Part shown: piece by piece, positions 1 through 5,229 of the stretch | How positions within the stretch are numbered: position 1 is the first letter of the stretch | Layout: each line of letters opens with the position of its first letter | DNA from: a candidate division TA06 bacterium | GTDB taxonomy: Bacteria; Hydrothermota; DG-26; E44-bin18; JADFOU01 | Assembly (NCBI GenBank): GCA_022562655.1 | Contig: JADFOU010000157.1 | Span: 1-5,479 of the forward strand | Length of the DNA: 5,479 nt | Direction: 5' to 3' | Made by a program: the position numbers and the translations under genes | Notes under the pieces: model-generated | The model's database searches: none | The model's input: only the letters and a program-made list of their open reading frames with translations | Told to the model about the DNA's origin: nothing

Positions 1-1
1 C

Positions 2-820
2 ACCCTGAGTCCTGCCGCCTGTTCCACCCTCACCTTTGCCGACTGGGTCGTGCCCGACTCGAACGGCACCTGCTTTGACGTAACCTTCCGCACACTCCTT
101 GCCATAGATACCAACCCATCCAACGATACTATGTCTACGGTCTCCTGTGCCTCTTGTCCGCCCGCTCTCCGTGATGTAGGGGTGATCTCCATAGACGGTC
201 CCCCAGACACGGTCTACGCCGACTCCACAGTTCCTGTGATGGTCACGGTGACCAACTACGGCGATTCTGCAGAGACTTTCTCTGTATCCATCACCATTGA
301 CGGTTTTTCAGACACCAGTCTTGTCAGTTCTCTGGCACCCGCTGGGACTCTCCAGGTCTCCTTTGCTTCCTGGATAGCTCCCTCGACCTGCGATACCTCC
401 TACACGGCCACGGTGACCACACTATTGGGGGTTGACATGAACCCTGCTAACGATACCCTATCCAAGGGGATCTTTGCCCGCTGTGCTGTAGGCGTTTTTG
501 AAGATCCCATCTCCGACATTCCTCACCGCTTTGCCCTTCTCCAGAGTCGACCCAACCCCTTTAGCATCTCAACGGAGATCCGCTATCAATTGCCAGCAGA
601 GGCCGATGTCTCCCTTACCATCTATGACACTGCAGGGAGGTTGGTTAGAAGCCTCGCAAAGGGGGCCGAAGAGGCAGGGTTTAAGCGAGTCCTCTGGGAC
701 GGTCGAGATGACCAGGGAAAGACGGTAAACTCCGGTGTCTACTTCTACAAACTTCAGGTCGATACGGGTTCAAAGACGGGCGACTTCACCAAGACGAAGA
801 AACTAATTCTATTACGGTAG
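2..820 (+). CDS. C-terminal part of a secreted surface protein with CARDB/Ig-like repeats and a FlgD-like type A sorting domain (5' truncated by the window)
   Basis: The frame is open from base 2 to the TAG at 818-820, giving 272 visible residues; the true start lies outside the window. A GTG at 50 could be read as a start, but it falls inside a repeat, so it is unlikely to be one. Residues about 1-55 and 56-161 are two copies of an Ig/CARDB-like unit; both carry TL..(S/T)FA.W..P, then TLL..D.NP.NDT. Cysteines recur at 7, 24, 49, 52, 130 and 161. Residues about 174-272 form a FlgD-like Ig domain: ALLQSRPNPF (PNPF at 184-187), VSLTIYDTAGRLVRSL, LWDGRDDQG, SGVYFYKL and a basic KKLILLR tail. In FCB lineages this domain ends exported proteins and directs them through, or anchors them by, type IX-like secretion. 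The protein probably acts outside the cell; its N-terminal activity cannot be seen. It ends 24 bp before a strong terminator and converges on the pilin-like gene. Confidence 0.9.
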   Translation, partial: TLSPAACSTLTFADWVVPDSNGTCFDVTFRTLLAIDTNPSNDTMSTVSCASCPPALRDVGVISIDGPPDTVYADSTVPVMVTVTNYGDSAETFSVSITIDGFSDTSLVSSLAPAGTLQVSFASWIAPSTCDTSYTATVTTLLGVDMNPANDTLSKGIFARCAVGVFEDPISDIPHRFALLQSRPNPFSISTEIRYQLPAEADVSLTIYDTAGRLVRSLAKGAEEAGFKRVLWDGRDDQGKTVNSGVYFYKLQVDTGSKTGDFTKTKKLILLR

Positions 821-843
821 AAAATAGGACTCCAGACCATTTG

Positions 844-878
844 AAAAAGCCCTCTCGATTTACTCGAGAGGGCTTTTT
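844..878. terminator. Strong bidirectional intrinsic terminator between convergent genes
   Basis: A perfect 15-bp stem (844-858 with 864-878) encloses a 5-nt loop. Its core is GCCCTCTCGA/TCGAGAGGGC, flanked by A5 on the left and T5 on the right. Because the A and T runs flank the GC-rich core symmetrically, it can end transcription from the + strand gene stopping at 820 and from the - strand gene stopping at 943. Confidence 0.92.
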
Positions 879-883
879 CGTGT

Positions 884-908
884 TCGGATAGAACTATCCG
901 ATTTTTTT
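884..908 (+). terminator. Second, tandem + strand hairpin with T run
   Basis: The inverted repeat TCGGATA (884-890)/TATCCGA (895-901) has a 4-nt GAAC loop and is followed directly by seven T residues (902-908). It is weaker than the upstream terminator and reads only rightward, so it probably backs up termination of the surface-protein transcript before it runs antisense into the pilin-like gene. Confidence 0.7.
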
Positions 909-942
909 CTACTCTGCGTGAAAAACTTGTCACTCTTCCCTT

Positions 943-2436
943 CTACTCATAAACCTCCTGCCAGGAGATTACGGCAGGTTTATATGTTTGAATCAACCCT
1001 TCCCAGTTTTTCAGTGCAGTGTCAAAGATGATGAAGGGGTTCCCGCTTATGGACCCTCCTCCTTTCACCCAGACCGCACCGAAGATGCAGGGGGTTCCAG
1101 AAAAATTGATGTCGGAATGGGTATAAACAAACCCCTGAAGGTACTGGTCTCCATTGATAGTGATGTCCCCTCCTGCAATGTATCCCATCATATCATCCGC
1201 CCCGAAATCCGTCGGGTTACCACTTACTTTTATGGTGTTATTCGTAATGATTGTGGCATCTCCCGTTGGGTTTCCTGAAATCTGCACATCATCAGTGAAA
1301 TAATAGATTCCCTCTGGAATGGGGTTGTTACCACTCCATTTAAACTTACCACCCACATATTGCCAGCCCGGAAAGGAATCCACATTTGCGGGGGTGACGA
1401 AATAGACAGTAGATTCCTCTTGGGCAACCTCCACCCAGTATGCGGAGTCCGTAGGGATGTCCTGAATCTCCACCGTGTCCGTGTAGTTGGTATGCTCGTT
1501 GCGGAAGTAGCGATTATTGTTATTCTGAAAAGGATTATTGTTTTGCTGGGAGATGAAACCGGTTGAAGTTCCCTTGCCATTGAAATGGGGGTGACCATTG
1601 AAATTCATATCTCCGTTCGCATGGATGTCTCCCTGTGAGTGAAGACCCTCAGCAGCGGGAAAGAAACCGTTGCTGTCCGGGTCAGAGTCATTCAGCATCA
1701 AATCCTCCAGTTGATAAGTCCCATGAATCCACCCCCACTCGGAGCCTTTATCGAAGACCCCATTGTTGTTGCTGTCAATAAAAGGTCTCCCTCCGTCTAA
1801 CTTTACGGTAAGAGTATCATGATGTCCACTGAAGGTAACGGGACTTCCGGAGAAGTTTGCGTCGGATCCAAAGTGGAAAGCGAATTGAAATTGGGGTCCC
1901 CCAAGCCCAACCGGACGCGTGATCACTTCGATGGCTCGACTCGTCTTATGAGGTCCTTCTCCTGTTGAAGTGATACGGTAGAACTTATTCTCCTCGTCAA
2001 TCCTTCCGCCTATCTCGAAGTAGGGAAGCATCAGGGTCTCAGCATATGCCACTTGAACCTTACTCTTATAGCCGGGCACATCCAGGGAGTCGACCCAGTT
2101 CCTCCAGATGGAGTCCGCTTCCGGGTCGTTCAGATCAGGCTCCGGTGGAACAATTTCCCCGGCATTCATTTGACCGATGGCAAAGTGGACCCCTGCCTCT
2201 GCTGACGAGAGGGCTTCGGATGAATAGTGGAAATCTGATCCTACCTGGGTGTTTCGGATACTGATGGAAGCGAATCCACCGGCTAAGAGGGCAAAGATGG
2301 TGATGAACCCAAGGGCGATAACCAAGGCGATGCCCCTTTCTCCTATAATTGGATTCGACTTTTGAGTCCCAGAAATCATTGATTCTCCCTTCCGGGGGGT
2401 CAAAAGACCATCATTATACAGTATCTTCTTTTTCAT
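943..2436 (-). CDS. PilX-like minor pilin / type IV pilus assembly protein with a repetitive C-terminal region
   Basis: The product is 497 aa from ATG at 2436 (AGGAGG five bases upstream); a second start at Met20 is also well placed. Residues 32-58 form a prepilin-like N-terminus: G32, then ERGIALVIALGFITIFALLA, one hydrophobic segment. It is followed by S.RNTQ and SSAEAGVHFAI (77-87), the pattern of the PilX N-terminal domain (RGxALV...AAEA). Possible prepilin peptidase cleavage is at G32/E33. Residues 221-229 (DSNNNGVFD) resemble a calcium-binding loop. From about 193 to 467, a motif of the form [FIV]-[SN]-G-x-P occurs six times, among glycine-rich short strands, suggesting a beta-helix. 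An Asn-rich stretch lies at 299-308. The family's role is in pilus assembly or as a minor pilus subunit in the inner membrane and periplasm. No PilV, PilW or FimT genes are adjacent, so the gene looks like an orphan here. PilX proteins are usually under 250 aa, so this one is unusually long. The PilX call is firm for the N-terminus; the C-terminal function is unknown. Confidence 0.82.
   Translation of the reverse strand: MKKKILYNDGLLTPRKGESMISGTQKSNPIIGERGIALVIALGFITIFALLAGGFASISIRNTQVGSDFHYSSEALSSAEAGVHFAIGQMNAGEIVPPEPDLNDPEADSIWRNWVDSLDVPGYKSKVQVAYAETLMLPYFEIGGRIDEENKFYRITSTGEGPHKTSRAIEVITRPVGLGGPQFQFAFHFGSDANFSGSPVTFSGHHDTLTVKLDGGRPFIDSNNNGVFDKGSEWGWIHGTYQLEDLMLNDSDPDSNGFFPAAEGLHSQGDIHANGDMNFNGHPHFNGKGTSTGFISQQNNNPFQNNNNRYFRNEHTNYTDTVEIQDIPTDSAYWVEVAQEESTVYFVTPANVDSFPGWQYVGGKFKWSGNNPIPEGIYYFTDDVQISGNPTGDATIITNNTIKVSGNPTDFGADDMMGYIAGGDITINGDQYLQGFVYTHSDINFSGTPCIFGAVWVKGGGSISGNPFIIFDTALKNWEGLIQTYKPAVISWQEVYE
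2385..2393 (-). promoter_or_regulatory. Alternative ribosome binding site for the Met20 start of the pilin-like gene
   Basis: On the - strand this reads GGAAGGGAG, five bases before ATG at 2379-2377. Starting here would leave a 13-residue leader before the hydrophobic segment, closer to the short leaders of pilins. It is weaker than the AGGAGG upstream, so both starts remain possible. Confidence 0.4.
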
Positions 2437-2440
2437 TTTT

Positions 2441-2447
2441 TCCTCCT
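2441..2447 (-). promoter_or_regulatory. Ribosome binding site for the Met1 start of the pilin-like gene
   Basis: On the - strand this reads AGGAGGA, five bases before ATG at 2436-2434. It is a near-ideal Shine-Dalgarno and is the main reason for choosing the longer start, although the extra 19 residues contain no family signature. Confidence 0.75.
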
Positions 2448-2820
2448 ATTCGGGCCATTTACAATTGGATCTTTCTGCTTCTCTCATTGATCGGCTATTT
2501 ACCTTCTCACCCAATCTTATAGCGCAAGAACCGTGCCAAGAGGTCAGAGGAGAAAAAAGAGAGACTGTTCGGAAAAAGTTCGACTTTTTGCATAGAGAGA
2601 AAGGGTAGAATTGTAATACATTATTTCAATCAGACTGTTAGAGAGAAGACTCCTGTAACGTTTTATAAACTAATCCAATTGCAGAATACAATATACGCAA
2701 CGCAAAATGCGAAATTCATTGAGGAGTTTACGATTCTCTTCCGAAATTACCTTATACTTCCTCTATACCCTTCCAAGTAGATAGGAGAATCTTAACAGGA
2801 TTGTTTCACTAAATTTTCTC

Positions 2821-2849
2821 TTGACAATTTTCTGGGGAATCTCTATCTT
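2821..2849 (+). promoter_or_regulatory. Sigma70-like promoter for the protease operon
   Basis: A perfect -35 box TTGACA (2821-2826) is followed, after a 17-bp spacer, by TATCTT (2844-2849; four of six matches to the -10 consensus). Transcription would begin near 2856, giving a leader of about 80 nt before the ATG at 2938. This is inferred from consensus only. Confidence 0.55.
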
Positions 2850-2937
2850 GAATGGAAGCAATCGAATTGAACCTGTTACGATATTGCGAATCCTTCGACT
2901 ATCGTAGATTATCACAACAAATTCATATTGAGGTTTT

Positions 2938-4152
2938 ATGAGCATTTACATAGTCCGACCCAGGGAGACGTTAGCGGCACGCTCTATAGTCCTCATTTCG
3001 AGGAAATTCACTTCTGCAAGCCGCCAGTCGCAAATTGAGGAAGTTTCCTCACTTCGGATGGAGGATCCGGTTGATCAAGGGATCCGTCGCTGGCTGAGTG
3101 ACTCTCAAAGTCGAGGAGTGATCCACATCTCGAAGAAGAAAAGTTACACCAAGATCACTGGAACCACAATCGTGGAGATGCCTGACGAAGAAGCCGAGCG
3201 GTTGCGGCGGGATTTCCCCGATGCACTTGTACTGCGCGACCAGCAAATTGAACTTATCCGTCCGCGACGATCCATATCTTCAGCCAAGCATAAAATCAAA
3301 GCGCCTGACCTCTGGCATTTGAGAGCTATAGGGATTGAGGCTGCGCGAAAGAACGGTTATAAAGGTTCAGGTAGGGACGTCACCATTGCCGAATTAGACA
3401 CGGGTGTAGACCCCTCCCACCCGGAACTGGAAGGGAAGATAGCTGGGGCATATACTTTTGATGTGAACCAATGGGAGGCACAACCGATGACTCCCTCTCA
3501 GGACACGGAGGGTCATGGGACGCATGTAGCAGGACTAATCTGCGGCAATAAAGTGGGTGTTGCTCCAGGAGTGAAAGTCTTGAGCGGCGTGATGATCCCT
3601 GGGGGTTATGGCAACCTCTCGGACTTCATCCTCGCACTGGAATGGGCAGGCACGCAACCCGAGGTGAAGATCGTGTGTATGTCGGCAGGCATTCGTGGAT
3701 ATTTGCCCGAGATGCGAGAGGTGGTCGCTGATCTATTGACTGTAGGAGTGCTCCCCGTCTTTGCTACCGGCAACGAAGGAAGGAACAGGACCCGTAGTCC
3801 GGGGAACTACAACGAGGTTGTTTCAGTCGGGGCAATCAACCGAAAAAACCGCGTTGCCAGCTTCAGTAGTGGAGGGACACTGATTGCAGATAATCACCAG
3901 TATGTCGTACCGGATCTCGTGGCGCCCGGCGTGGATGTGTATTCATCCGTAATGGGAGGCGGTTATGAAGCCTGGGATGGTACTTCGATGGCAACGCCTA
4001 TCGTATCGGGCATAGCAGCGCTCATCTTGGAAAAATATCCAGACATTTCAGTAACCGACCTCATAGATGAGCTCCTTTCGACATGCAAGGATCTCCGCCA
4101 GCATGAAGATCGGCAGGGCAAGGGTCTTGTCCAGATTAAAGCCGCACGATGA
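2938..4152 (+). CDS. Subtilisin-like serine protease (peptidase family S8), apparently intracellular, with an N-terminal prodomain-like region
   Basis: The product is 404 aa from ATG at 2938, with TGAGG four bases upstream. The catalytic domain spans about 125-404 and has all S8 motifs: Asp154 in AELDTGVDPSHPEL, His193 in EGHGTHVAG, the oxyanion Asn279 in FATGNEG, and Ser350 in WDGTSMATPIVSG. The S-L-G substrate-binding strand of subtilisin reads S249-A-G here. The protein should be an active endopeptidase. Residues about 57-111 resemble the second half of an I9-type propeptide: strands around 76-80 and 96-107 flank a helix at 83-92, ending in DQQIELIRPRR just before the mature domain. The function of the first 55 residues is unclear. 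There is no hydrophobic signal peptide and no sorting domain, so it probably acts in the cytoplasm unless exported unconventionally. It overlaps the next gene by four bases (ATGA), a sign of translational coupling. The family call is secure; the substrate is unknown. Confidence 0.93.
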   Translation: MSIYIVRPRETLAARSIVLISRKFTSASRQSQIEEVSSLRMEDPVDQGIRRWLSDSQSRGVIHISKKKSYTKITGTTIVEMPDEEAERLRRDFPDALVLRDQQIELIRPRRSISSAKHKIKAPDLWHLRAIGIEAARKNGYKGSGRDVTIAELDTGVDPSHPELEGKIAGAYTFDVNQWEAQPMTPSQDTEGHGTHVAGLICGNKVGVAPGVKVLSGVMIPGGYGNLSDFILALEWAGTQPEVKIVCMSAGIRGYLPEMREVVADLLTVGVLPVFATGNEGRNRTRSPGNYNEVVSVGAINRKNRVASFSSGGTLIADNHQYVVPDLVAPGVDVYSSVMGGGYEAWDGTSMATPIVSGIAALILEKYPDISVTDLIDELLSTCKDLRQHEDRQGKGLVQIKAAR

Positions 4153-4577
4153 AACTCGAAGAGAGGCATATCAAAAAAATTGATCCTTTGCTCCGGGATG
4201 CGCTGAGGGATGCGAAAGGGGATGAGGTTCTTCGTGCTGTAATGGTTCTGGGTCCGCAAGGCATAGACGCGAGAAAAGAATATCGGGGTCAGGAACTCGC
4301 ATCGTCCCAGTTCCCCTCACATGAGGCTTATCGAAAAGCACTGATCGAGCGTCGTCAAAGTGAACTCGTCCACGACACGGGGGAGACTCGGCAGGCTCTC
4401 GAAGACCTCTCCCTCACTCTACGGGGGGGGAAGATCAGTAAAACAGTAGTGGTTGAAGGATCAGCCCGTCAGATTTTAGCTTCCTTGGAACTCTCCGGTG
4501 TCCGCCATGCGAGTCTCGATCAGCCGATAGGACTCATCGAGCCGCGCCGAAGGGGAGACAAGAGATCGAAGAAATAA
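4149..4577 (+). CDS. Small partner of the subtilase; candidate I9-like (propeptide-type) inhibitor or chaperone
   Basis: The product is 142 aa, starting at the ATG that overlaps the protease stop (ATGA, 4149-4152). No good Shine-Dalgarno precedes it, so translation probably depends on reinitiation from the protease gene. It matches no family I can name with certainty. Visible structure: a strand VLRAVMVL (27-34), a long charged helix about 58-88, then strand-helix-strand at 98-130, ending in a basic tail (EPRRRGDKRSKK). This order fits the ferredoxin-like fold of I9 propeptides. Residues 98-134 align without gaps to protease residues 75-111, with about 11 of 37 identical, including the shared end D-Q-x-I-x-L-I-x-P-R-R. 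There is no signal peptide, so it would share the compartment of the protease. Inference: it binds the protease in trans, as inhibitor or folding helper; stand-alone I9 inhibitors are known in fungi (yeast IB2, Pleurotus POIA1). A G8 run at 4423-4430 interrupts the gene just before the conserved segment. Confidence 0.75.
   Translation: MKLEERHIKKIDPLLRDALRDAKGDEVLRAVMVLGPQGIDARKEYRGQELASSQFPSHEAYRKALIERRQSELVHDTGETRQALEDLSLTLRGGKISKTVVVEGSARQILASLELSGVRHASLDQPIGLIEPRRRGDKRSKK
4423..4430 (+). repeat. Eight-G homopolymer tract inside the partner gene
   Basis: Eight consecutive G residues encode R92-G93-G94 (in part). Loss of one G would bring TAG at 4447-4449 into frame, and gain of one would bring TAA at 4439-4441 into frame. 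Either change removes residues from about 95 onward. Such tracts are known slippage sites, but they are also sites of sequencing error. Confidence 0.85.
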
Positions 4578-4811
4578 AAACTCAATTCCTTCGAATTCAT
4601 ACCTGGACAGAACTTTTTTTAGAATTTTTTTGGTGTAATGGGAGGATAAATTTCTCTCGCTCCCCAATCTACCTTTCGGAGACTTGGTTGTTTTCATTTG
4701 TGAATAAAGCCCCATTACCTCTTTTCACCTCTTAATCCATCCTTTTTTCTTCCCTTGCAAAAGTTCATCCGGATAGATGCTTCCAGAAATGGAAAAGGGT
4801 TAATATATTAG

Positions 4812-4864
4812 CCGAAATTTTGCTCAAAATTGTATCAAATCGCCCCGAATTTTCTCAAATTTTT
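4812..4864 (+). repeat. Imperfect direct-repeat pair
   Basis: CCGAAATTTTGCTCAAAATT (4812-4831) and CCGAATTTTCTCAAATTTT (4845-4863) are two versions of one element, starting 33 bp apart. A shorter TATCAAAT sits between them. They may be degenerate operator sites or simply low-complexity AT-rich sequence. Confidence 0.35.
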
Positions 4865-5000
4865 TAGTGTATAAAACCCAATAACTTATAGCAAATGGTA
4901 GAAGGCATAATGACACACTCACCGTTTCAAATGGGGCAATTTTCCCCAGGTAACTACATCTTAAAATAGGATAGAATTTTATAAGTCATTCATTGCAAAC

Positions 5001-5032
5001 AACTAACAACTAACATCTAACATCTAACATCT
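5001..5032 (+). repeat. Heptanucleotide tandem repeat
   Basis: There are two copies of AACTAAC followed by two copies of ATCTAAC and a partial ATCT, so about 4.6 units of a 7-bp repeat. It is noncoding and lies directly before a TTGACA box. It may vary in copy number; no function is assigned. Confidence 0.85.
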
Positions 5033-5038
5033 GAAAAC

Positions 5039-5067
5039 TTGACATGGATTTTGCATATAAATTAAGT
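5039..5067 (+). promoter_or_regulatory. Possible promoter upstream of the small secreted protein
   Basis: TTGACA at 5039-5044 is a perfect -35 box. After 17 bp the candidate -10 is TTAAGT (5062-5067), only three of six matches; a better TATAAA at 5056-5061 is too close. It is about 160 bp before the next gene and lies upstream of a hairpin, so it may serve a leader RNA. Weak evidence. Confidence 0.28.
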
Positions 5068-5112
5068 AATCTGTATTGTTAAAAGTATCGTATAGTTGAG
5101 AGAATCTAACTC

Positions 5113-5131
5113 AAACCCAAAAGGGTTTTTT
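5113..5131 (+). terminator. Small terminator- or attenuator-like hairpin in the leader of the last gene
   Basis: AAACCC (5113-5118) and GGGTTT (5123-5128) form a 6-bp stem with an AAAA loop, followed by TTT (six T in all at 5126-5131). It lies between the candidate promoter and the start codon at 5230, so it would end or attenuate transcription before the gene, or end an unrelated upstream transcript. Confidence 0.4.
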
Positions 5132-5215
5132 CTTAAGCCCAGTGATTCAATGATTTCTTAGTGTATAGTCTGGAATTGACACCAAGCTAAGAAAAAACTT
5201 TTTTGTATTGAAAGA

Positions 5216-5225
5216 AAGGAGGTGA
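5216..5225 (+). promoter_or_regulatory. Full-length Shine-Dalgarno for the secreted CHGGK protein
   Basis: AAGGAGGTGA is an uninterrupted complement of the 16S rRNA 3' tail, with GGAGG seven bases before the ATG at 5230. It fixes this start and predicts strong translation. Confidence 0.88.
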
Positions 5226-5229
5226 AAAT

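Larger units (their letters stand above)
2437..2937. other. Divergent AT-rich intergenic region
   Basis: This is a 501-bp spacer between the divergent pilin-like and protease genes. I see no convincing coding frame. It holds the pilin-like gene's ribosome binding site, a 7-bp A/T-rich hairpin at 2573-2589 (AAAAAGT/ACTTTTT with a TCG loop, without a terminal T run beyond the stem), and a sigma70-like promoter reading toward the protease. No clear promoter for the leftward gene could be assigned. Confidence 0.6.
4578..5229. other. Long AT-rich intergenic region
   Basis: This is 652 bp with no credible gene. After the operon stop come two T runs (4614-4620 and one at about 4625-4631), but no stable GC-rich hairpin precedes them, so the operon's terminator is unclear. 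Further along are an imperfect direct-repeat pair (4812-4864), a weak 5-bp TGGGG/CCCCA hairpin (4932-4948), a heptanucleotide tandem repeat (5001-5032), a possible promoter (5039-5067) and a small terminator-like hairpin (5113-5131). Confidence 0.6.

Noticed and set aside
988..1598. Several open frames overlapping the pilin-like gene on both strands (988-1278, 1230-1598, 1360-1566)
   Set aside because: All lie within the 497-aa pilin-like gene, whose family signature and ribosome binding sites are clear; none has motifs of its own.
2573..2589. AAAAAGT-TCG-ACTTTTT hairpin as a terminator
   Set aside because: It is an A/T-rich stem with a 3-nt loop, far from either gene's stop and lying between divergent genes, where no terminator is expected.
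2763..2945. 60-aa open frame on the - strand in the divergent spacer
   Set aside because: It has no recognisable motif, overlaps the likely protease promoter and start codon, and has no supporting ribosome binding site that I can see.
4584..4597. AATTC/GAATT hairpin as terminator of the protease operon
   Set aside because: The stem is five A/T-rich pairs and is not followed directly by a T run; the T runs start about 17 bp later, so it is not a convincing intrinsic terminator.
4476..4715. 79-aa open frame on the - strand across the end of the partner gene
   Set aside because: It overlaps a well-supported coding sequence by about 100 bp and runs into AT-rich noncoding DNA; its sequence resembles no family.
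4812..5032. CRISPR-like array
   Set aside because: Repeats are too short, imperfect and too few, there are no regular unique spacers, and no cas genes are nearby.
5176..5181. Second TTGACA upstream of the secreted-protein gene as its promoter
   Set aside because: At 17 bp downstream there is only a T run (5199-5204) and no acceptable -10; the nearest TATTGA is 24 bp away.
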